The notes under the pieces were generated by a model, which made no database searches, was not told where the DNA came from, and saw only the letters and a program-made list of their open reading frames with translations. 64,000 nucleotides of DNA, taken from Theocolax elegans. Its lineage: Eukaryota; Arthropoda; Insecta; Hymenoptera; Cerocephalidae. Both the position numbers and the translations under genes were made by a program. The stretch spans positions 41,868,307 through 41,932,306 of the forward strand of contig CM047426.1 in NCBI GenBank assembly GCA_026168455.1, in the 5' to 3' direction. Below are positions 57,109-64,000 of this stretch, piece after piece (position 1 is the stretch's first letter; the number at the start of each line of letters is the position of its first letter).

Positions 57109-58500
57109 AAGAGTTTATGATTCATGGACCCTGTGGAGAATAAAACATGACTTCACCTTGCATTAGTAAAGACACAAAAAAATGTAAGAAAAATTTTCCA
57201 AAAAAAATTAATAACAAAACAACTTTTAATTTATCAGGATATCCATTATGAGAAGAAATGATAGCAAAAAAATGAATTATAAAGGTAAATACCACAATAG
57301 AGTAGCTGATAATCGGTTTGTTGTTCCATATAATCCTTATTTATTGTTAAAATTTAATTGTCACATTAATGTCGAAGTATGCTCAACAGTCCAATGTATA
57401 AAATACTTGTTTAACCTTTAGACTGCCGGCATTTTTGCCTTATAAATTGATATTTTTGATGTGCAAAATTTATACATAAAAACACTTCATATCTCTAGAG
57501 TAGTTGTCAAGGTCACAGGTGGCTCATATATGAGCCAGTCCGGCAGTCTAAAGGTTAAATATTGTTATAAAGGATATGACTGTGCGTACATAGAAATACA
57601 TGACGCAGGTATCAGATCACAAGACAATTCTAATTTAACTCATGACGAAGATATTGAAAGCAATGAATACGAATACGATGAAATTAAACAATATATTAAT
57701 ACAAGATATTTGTGTCCACCAGAAGTTATGCACAGACTATTAGAATACCCATTACACGAACTTTCACATACCATAATAAGATTAGCTATTCACAATCAAG
57801 ATGAACAAGACGTGTATTTTAAAGAAGGAAAAGAAACAGAAGTTTAAAAAAAATGTAGAAACAACATTAACAGCATACTGTAAATTAAATCAAATCAATT
57901 TTGATGCACGAAATTATTTATATTCCGAAATACTATTAAATTATGTATTTGATGATAATTCAAAAACATGGAATAAAAGAAAAAAAAACAAAAAAACCTG
58001 TATTAAGCAGAATGTATTTAGTGAATCTAATGGATCGAGAACGATATTTTATAAGATTATTACTTTTACATGTCAAAGGAGCATCATTATTTCAAGATTT
58101 ACGTACCGCTGATGATATAATTTATTCTATATTTTATGAAGCTTCTATTGTTAGACATTTGGTTAATGAAGATAAAGAATGGGATAGATGTCACAATTAC
58201 ACTTTCCTACTGCTCGTTGTGAATTATTTGTATTTTTCACAATCCTATTAATGCAAGTGATTTATACGAAAAATACAAACACTTCCTTTACCACTCAAAA
58301 TATGAATAAAATGCTGGTGAAAACCTAGCATTAAACATTATTGATAAGAATCTACAATTGAATGGATATTCTTTAAATATCTACATTTATAGAAGATTAT
58401 GCTCATACATCAACAACACATAACAAAAATTGCACATTTATTGAAATAAACGTCAACGTAAATTCTTTAAACAATCATCAAAAAGACATTTTCGATACTA
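57109..58500 (+). pseudogene. Helitron B Rep end and linker
   Basis: Resumes with FMIHGPCG (57115), then NPYLLLKFNCHINVEVCSTV, the tyrosine motif KYLFK...YCYKG (split by a MITE at 57415-57554), RYLCPPEVMHRLLEYPLHEL, RLAIHNQDEQDVYFKEG (to 57847), LYSEILLNYVFDDN (about 57925), PVLSRMYLVNLMDRERYF, LLLLHVKGASLFQDL and FYEASIVRHLV (57943-58251). It continues in broken frames with ASDLYEKYKHFLYHS and LNNHQKDIFDTIVQH (about 58470-58515). Shifts near 57840, 57990 and 58200. Confidence 0.82.
57415..57554. mobile_element. 140-bp piggyBac-type MITE
   Basis: TTAA on both sides (57411-57414, 57555-57558) and perfect 15-base inverted ends CCTTTAGACTGCCGG. TTAA duplication with CC...GG ends is the mark of piggyBac mobilisation. 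Removal restores the Helitron frame KYLF-KYCYKG. Confidence 0.92.
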
Positions 58501-58504
58501 TCGT

Positions 58505-59470
58505 GCAACATTAAAAATTGAAGACAAAAAAAGCTTTTTTCTTTATCCCCCCGCCGAAAGTACGTGTTTCCCGGCCGAATATGGATATGGGAAGAGCAAC
58601 TTTTGTGGCCGGCCGGAGTCTCGCGCGCTCTGATTGGCTCATAGATTTCCGCGGCCTCGATGCATAGCAACGGCTGTAGCAACGGCCGCAGCAACGGCCG
58701 CAATGTTCCCAATATAACATGTACAGTGTTTAACCTCTCAAGTAAACATTGCTAAATTATTTTAAATTTATTAATCTACTTACTACAAGCACTTATGTTT
58801 TTCAAATATAAAATGTATTTTAATGTTGCCTTATAAAATATCTTGTACAATTGTTTTGTTTAATAAAACGAGAGATAGAGAGAGCGCATTTTCGAATTTC
58901 GGACTATTAAATTAATATTGATTTAATATCGGTGATGTAAATACATATGAAAGAAATATGTTTCATTTCTTTGTGTTCAAATTTTAACAGTGCAATTGAT
59001 ATTTGACTACAAATGTAAATTTTATTAATGTAAAATCGACTTCTTCTATGCACGCTGTTTATCGCAACTTTGCTTTAAAACCGCTGCTAAAGTAATACGA
59101 TTTTACAATAAATTTATACATGCTTATGTATTTATGTTATATTTTTGATGCCCGCCCCCAACCAACAAATACCTCGGCTTCGCCTCGGTTTTGCAAATGT
59201 CGGGCGGGCATCAAATATATAACAAACATCGAATATCGCGTGTCACGTCGCGGTACTAGAGGTTACATCTAGATGGCTCTGAAGCAGGCCACGAAAGAAG
59301 CTGCAGACTAATATTGCTTAACCGGGCATTTTCTATTAGATTAATTATTAGATGTATACTTTCGCACTGGGATGAAGAAAAATAGTATACGACACTCGGC
59401 CAGAATTTTGGATTTCCTGGCCTGCGTGATATGACGGCCGAGGCGAAGCCAACTTTCTGGCCATGTGTCG
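58505..59470. mobile_element. Insertion of ~950 bp in Helitron B, composite
   Basis: Breaks the Helitron between IVQH and NILFIDG. It starts with GC-rich DNA (58550-58700) holding an inverted CCAAT box (CTGATTGGCT, 58629) and a 12-base unit GCAACGGCCGCA in three copies (58667-58702). Then AT-rich DNA and two hairpin elements (59137-59223 and 59379-59483). A minus frame at 58467-58712 is a by-product. Its right limit overlaps the start of the helicase codons, so the exact boundary is uncertain. Confidence 0.5.
59137..59223. mobile_element. 87-bp hairpin MITE
   Basis: GTTATATTTTTGATGCCCGC (plus CC) and its inverted copy GGGCGGGCATCAAATATATA (plus AC) form ~22-base ends with one mismatch. The middle carries CCTCGGCTTCGCCTCGG. 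Confidence 0.7.
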
Positions 59471-59687
59471 TAATATACTATTTATTGATGGACAAGGAGG
59501 AAGTGGAAAAAGCTATTTACTTAATGTTCTAATAGACTACCTTACATTCTCAAACATTTCATTTTTATGTGTTGCTTGGACAGGGATTGCAGCAAATTTA
59601 TTACATAACGGAAAAACAGTACACACAATATTTAAACTATCACTTAATATCACAGAATGTACTACATGTAATATTAAATCTAACTCA
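59460..59687 (+). pseudogene. Helitron B PIF1-like helicase, N-terminal part
   Basis: Starts LFIDGQGGSGKSYLLNVLI, which has the Walker A box GQGGSGKS (59490-59513), then FLCVAWTGIAANLLHNGKT and HTIFKLSLN. PIF1-like helicases in Helitrons unwind DNA during rolling-circle replication. The frame stops at the solo LTR; it continues beyond it at 61163. Confidence 0.88.
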
Positions 59688-61162
59688 TGTGACGCTGCAC
59701 TGGGGATCAGGGTGCAGGTCAATTGGGGACAACAAGTAATATAAATAAAATCAATATTTATTATATAAAAAACATCTAACTGAAAGGTGGGCGCCAGCCG
59801 CGTTAACTCGCGACGAATCTCGATAACACGCGGGTTATCGTTAAGTACTTGGAGCGGTGCTCCGCTATTATACTCCCGGTTCGCTGTAGGGGGGAGGAAG
59901 GGGAAGGATGGGACGGACGGGATGCTCGCACGCACTTCCTGGGGTACACGGCGGTACCGTCGGCCGAGAGAGGTAATAATCACACCAACCTTAACAGAGT
60001 GTCCGGAACACTTGGTCGGGAGCTGCAAATCTCTATCTCTCTCTCTCTTTTTCTATCGCTTTCTCTCGCACACTATGGTCACACAAGCTATCGTTCGAGG
60101 TAGTCGAGTCGACCGTCCGTAGAGCTCTGACTCTCGGCGTGCTCGAGAGTCCCGTGTTCGTACCGCGCGCCTGCGCAGTACGTACTCGTGCGCGGCACCT
60201 CGATCTCGCGTCGTGCGAGCGTGTCGAGTGCCGCAGTGTTCAGGCTGTATCGGTACGAATCGGCTGTATGGTGTTTGTTGACCTGGTGCAGTGTACCTCT
60301 CGGCGATGCTGTAGGACTTCCTCCTGGGTAATTATTACGTCGTTCCGTCTTGCTTATCTCAACAAATTGGTACGGCGTGAGTTTCAGGTACGAAGCTCAC
60401 CCGCCGCTGCATTGCTGCCCGACGCCGCCTCGATCATCTCTCCACGACGACGACGTACCAGAACGACCGGTCCCAGGTCTTCAACTACTCCAGGTAATTC
60501 CTTCAGTGTTGGGGTCACGCTAGTGTGCGTGTTCAGGTGTTTAGTATTTTGCAAGGTCTGCTGTACACGTTGTTTGTGTACAGCAACCTAACCTCTTTGT
60601 CCTATACTTTCCTTGTACAGCTGTAGTGATTATATACAGCTGTACACGTATTCCCTTGTCTTTGTCTTCTGCCGATTGCTGTTGATCCTCTTCCTTGCTC
60701 CTTACCCTTTTAATGCGTATTTGTTCTTATAAATATCTGTTTTACAGCTGTATCTTGCTTGGCGTTGGAGGTTCTTCGGCTTCCTGCCTGGGTACCATCT
60801 CATCGCCTTGGCTGCTATGCTGTGAGGCTTCGGAGGGTCCTGGAGACTTCGTAGTGATCGCCTCCCTTGACTATCCTGTTGGCTGTGCCAGACTCGGAGG
60901 AGCCCACCTGATGATTTGAGCTCGCCCAAGATCCTCATCGCCAGGATCACCTAGTGCTTCGGCTGCATGTGTGTGTTGCGCTTGAGGTGGGGTTATTAGA
61001 CTGTGAGGGTAGGTAGGGCGTAGTTAATGTGCGGGTAGGTAACTAGGAAATAGTATATGGGTAGGTAGTATAGCTAGGGACTCGTTTAGCTTATCCGGGT
61101 AGGTAGGTGTTTGTCAGGGGTTCAGTCGCTCGCTCTTGACATGTGCAAAGCACATTGTCACA
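59688..61162. mobile_element. Solo LTR (1475 bp) in Helitron B helicase
   Basis: Starts TGTGACGCTGC, ends TTGTCACA, with CTCA at 59684-59687 and 61163-61166. Removal rejoins the helicase frame (NIKSNS to IDSKNLNEV). From about 60117 to the end it is almost identical to 6540-7592; the first ~430 bases are clearly diverged from that copy. Same family as the LTR at 4384-7592. Confidence 0.85.
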
Positions 61163-62283
61163 CTCAATAGATAGTAAAAATTTAAATGAAGTTCAAATTA
61201 TAATATCGGGTGGAATATCTATAATATCAAAATATGCTTTTGAAGCAGTCAATCGCCTATTTCAAGATATATGTAATAATAAAAAAATATTTGGTGGTAA
61301 AATGTTGGTTGTTTCAGGCGATTTTAGGCACACATTACCAGTTATACGACATGGTAGTCGTACTGAAGTTATTGAAAATACAGTTAAAAATAGTTGCTTA
61401 TGGCCGAATTTTATACGTATGACACTAAATGAAAATCTTCGAATAACAGATAATGACAATTATTTTAGACAATGGTTATTAAACGTAGGTGAAGTTAAAC
61501 GTTTAAATATGTATGAAAAAGAAAATGAACTACTTGAAATCTCTCTTAATTAAATAACAAAAGAAAATTATATTATTGCAGAAATTTTTGGAAATGAAAT
61601 AAAAATAAATGATAAATATTTAAATGACAAAGTTATATTAGCCGCCACCAACAATGACGTAATTGAAATAAATAATAAAATTTTGGCTATAATGGAAGGG
61701 CAAAATATTGAATAATTAAGTGTAGATAAAGCAGAAAATGATAATGGAGAAAACTTAGATGTCATGTTACCTACAGAATTTCTTAATTCCTTTACGCCTA
61801 ATGGACTTCTCTACCTAAATTACAATTAAAAGTACGTGCAATAGTAATTCTTGTAAGAAATTTAAATGTGAATGAAGGTCTTTGTAATGGAACAAGATTA
61901 TTAGTAACAAAACTTATGAAACATTTAATTAAAGCAGAAATTATAAGCGGAAAAAAATTGGAAAATTAGTTTTAATACCAAGAATCACTTTGTCACCATC
62001 TAAAGAAGATATACCATACAACATGCGCAGAAAACAATTTCCCATTCGATTAGGTTTTGCAATGACTATTAACAAATCACAGGGACAGTCATACAAACAA
62101 TTTGGTATCTATTTACCATCTCCAGTTTTTAGCCATGATCAATTATACTTAGCTCTTTCAAGAGCTAAGAGAAGAAAAAATTTAAAAATATTACTGTTAA
62201 ACAATGCAAAAATAGAAAATGATAAATTAAAAAATAAACACAAAATTTACTCTAAGAATATAGTATTTAAAGAAGTATTGTAA
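61163..62283 (+). pseudogene. Helitron B PIF1-like helicase, C-terminal part
   Basis: Reads IDSKNLNEVQIIISGG, SKYAFEAVNRLFQDIC, FGGKMLVVSGDFRHTLPVI (61163-61370), LWPNFIRMTLNENLRI, then after a stop at 61551 VILAATNNDVIEINNKIL and VMLPTEFLNSF (about 61630-61790), ending [39 protein letters not shown] and a Lys-rich tail to the stop at 62283. The Walker B position reads SGGIS rather than the expected acidic WDE, so that site is lost. Further shifts between 61800 and 61990. Confidence 0.85.
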
Positions 62284-62669
62284 ATGTGTAGACGAAAATT
62301 TATATACATTTCATATAAATTTTATAAATAAATAAAAATTGAAGTATGAAAAAAAACATTAAAATATTACAACTATTAAATGATTAAAGTAAATATGCAA
62401 AATCATTACATTTGTTATAATAAATAAAAAAAAATGAAATTTAAGAAAAAAACATTGAAATATTACTACTACTGAATCATTAAAGTAAATATGCAAAATA
62501 AATGATAATTGTTTGCGCTGTAAATCATTAACATGATTAAAAATCGGCTGCAACATATAATATTGTAAATGAGTACAAAAAGTATATACTCATTACATTA
62601 ATTACTAAAAAAATGGAAAATATAACAAAACTTCAGAAACAATTGAAATTATACAAGCCAAAAACGCTC
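62284..62669. other. 3' flank of Helitron B, no gene
   Basis: AT-rich. Two related blocks, TGATTAAAGTAAATATGCAA at about 62380 and TCATTAAAGTAAATATGCAA at about 62477, give a ~97-base near-tandem repeat. CGCTCGCTTCGCTCGCG at 62667 marks a GC patch that may lie at a Helitron terminus. Confidence 0.45.
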
Positions 62670-63604
62670 GCTTCGCTCGCGATTAAAACAAAATTTGGGG
62701 AAAAATATTGGAACAAAATACAATATCGAAAGAAAATGTAATAAAAGAATCTCAAAATTATATAGAAGAATTAAAAAAAAAGATACTGTAAAAATAAGTA
62801 TTGACAGAAAACGAAAACAAGAAAGAGTCAACAAAAATAATATTAAAGACAAAAATATTAATATATTAAAAAAAGGTTTGATTGCAATTGTTACATTTAA
62901 CAAAGACCTTATTAACACAAATTATTTAGGCCAATTAACCAATGAATGCCAATTTTATAAAGCAAAATATTTTGCCTGGGAGTATCTTATAATAAAACAT
63001 TTGTTCATTGCTGTCATAAGAATAAACTATTATTAGATAATGAATTATATCCAGAAATTTTAAAAAATTTATTGTTTAGCAATAATCTAATAAGTATTAG
63101 CTACAAAAAAATATTCGACAGTATAATAATTCATTTGCATTCACTAGTTTCGGTGCAAAGTTAATACATTTTAAATCATCTGGACCACAAGTTATTAAAA
63201 TATGTGGACAAGTATACCACAACTCATATGCTCTACATCCGAATGAAAATGAAGTGCCTAAATATAATCAATTGTACATATAGATAATGAAATTGCAAAT
63301 AATTATAGAGCAAATAATTACAAAACTGAAAAAGCTAATATAAACTTATTAAGTATTCTAAATGACTTATTATCGTCAAACAACGTTTATGCAGAAGCAT
63401 ATAAAATGATGCATGAAATAGAAAAAGAAGAAAAGAATAAAACACAAAATAAGAATGTTATACAACAAGAAGTATACATGTCATTAACAATAGATAATAC
63501 TCATGTAAATAAATCTTATTTTGCAACATGTAATGAAGTGGCTGCCGTATATGTAGGAAATAACGGTGAGCCACCTATTGATCGTGATATCCCTATCAGC
63601 ACAC
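62670..63604 (+). pseudogene. Helitron C, N-terminal fragment
   Basis: A third Helitron copy. It begins with a Lys/Asn-rich region (RKRKQERVNKNNIKDKN, 62790-62880), then QYNNSFAFTSFGAK (about 63118), SSGPQVIKICGQVYHNSYAL (63178), YAEAYKMMHEIEKEEKNKTQ-like sequence and VAAVYVGNNGEPPIDRDIPI (63538-63600). The order equals Helitron A at 19784-19300 and Helitron B at 50640-51170. It breaks at 63604 where a hairpin element begins. Frameshifts near 63040 and 63290. Confidence 0.8.
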
Positions 63605-64000
63605 AATGTCTTAAAAACGTTTAAATTACGTTGCGGCTAAAACCTTTAAACGTTAGAATTTAATACTTGAAAAACGTTTGAAGTACGTTTAAATTTGGTT
63701 AAAATGTCCTCTTTAATTTTACGAAAGTAATATTTTTTAACGTATTTCAAACGTATTTTTAACGTTGGATAAACAAAATTATCCGATGTATATTATTATG
63801 GAGCATGCGCAGTTGTTACTTATCAATTGTAGCTATGCGCAAATGCTATTTTTATATTTATTTATAAATATAAATCATTTATATATGCAAAAATGACAAT
63901 TGCGCATAGCTATAATTGATAAGTAACAACTGCGCATGCTCCATAATAATATACATCCGATAATTTTGTTTATCCAACGTTAAAAATACGTTTAAAATAC
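63605..64000. mobile_element. Hairpin element cut by window end
   Basis: AACGTTGGATAAACAAAATT (63761) to about 63850 is mirrored nearly perfectly from about 63885 to 63990, around an AT-rich tip. The outer left part (63605-63760), with repeated AACGTTT/AACGTATTT strings, has its counterpart beyond base 64000. GGAGCATGCGCAGTTG in each arm is an NRF-1-like half palindrome. Confidence 0.88.

Larger units (their letters stand above)
49660..62283 (+). mobile_element. Helitron B, split by four insertions
   Basis: Collinear coding pieces at 49690-51954, 57104-58500, 59460-59687 and 61163-62283 follow the Helitron order: N-terminal region, HUH Rep, linker, PIF1-like helicase. The intervening DNA is later insertion: 51955-57108, 57415-57554, 58505-59470 and 59688-61162. 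The exact rolling-circle ends (TC 5', hairpin plus CTRR 3') were not identified. Confidence 0.83.

Noticed and set aside
59379..59483. Treating the right tip of the AATAGTATA hairpin as certain
   Set aside because: The same bases also fit Helitron codons for NILF, so the right end may be chance; kept only as a finding with that caveat.

Overview
The window looks like heterochromatic, repeat-saturated DNA from an insect nuclear genome. A hymenopteran, perhaps an ant, is my guess from the mix of elements, the AT-rich background with CpG-rich LTR islands, and the many GA/CT microsatellites; no host gene confirms it. I found no intact single-copy host gene and no credible rRNA. Almost everything with a recognisable origin is a mobile element, and most copies are broken and nested in one another.

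Layout. 1-4379 (minus): an R1-clade non-LTR retrotransposon (Waldo-like) with ORF1 (gag, zinc knuckles) and ORF2 (endonuclease plus reverse transcriptase, one nonsense codon, cut by the window edge). A 1.48-kb LTR inserted at its 5' end, then a 1.72-kb block holding both was tandemly duplicated (3902-7350). 7.6-9.6 kb: two inverted-repeat elements. 10314-12985 (minus): a TTAA-flanked DNA transposon with a Mutator-like/Kolobok-type transposase. 13.27-16.33 kb: two arms in inverted orientation around a remnant of a Penelope-like element. 17.0-19.78 kb (minus): Helitron A. 19.9-26.0 kb (plus): a degenerate Gypsy-type LTR element whose integrase is split by a smaller insertion. 26.5-31.56 kb: a Penelope-like element (RT plus GIY-YIG) with inverted ends, one of which carries a 2-kb solo LTR.

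31.6-34.9 kb: a remnant of an unidentified coding region, two hairpin MITEs, and three copies of a CpG-rich repeat carrying a GC hairpin, flanked by NRF-1-type palindromes. 35123-36163: a hAT-type non-autonomous element with a perfect 8-bp target duplication. 37.24-38.98 kb: a satellite of ~100-bp monomers alternating as a ~200-bp dimer. 39.3-42.6 kb: a GC-rich segment and a 2.26-kb foldback. 43.3-44.4 kb (minus): a piggyBac transposase pseudogene. 44.6-45.9 kb: a tRNA-like sequence and an LTR-like segment. 46626-49137: a large nested foldback. 49.7-62.28 kb (plus): Helitron B, split by at least four insertions (a 5-kb TIR-bounded composite, a 140-bp piggyBac MITE, a ~950-bp segment, and a 1475-bp solo LTR). 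62.67-63.6 kb: a third Helitron fragment. 63.6-64.0 kb: a hairpin element running off the window.

The elements do not form a pathway; they record a history of insertions. Target duplications and interrupted reading frames give the order of events: Helitron B is older than its insertions, the Gypsy element older than the element in its integrase, the Penelope element older than its solo LTR, and the R1 element and LTR older than the tandem duplication that copied both.
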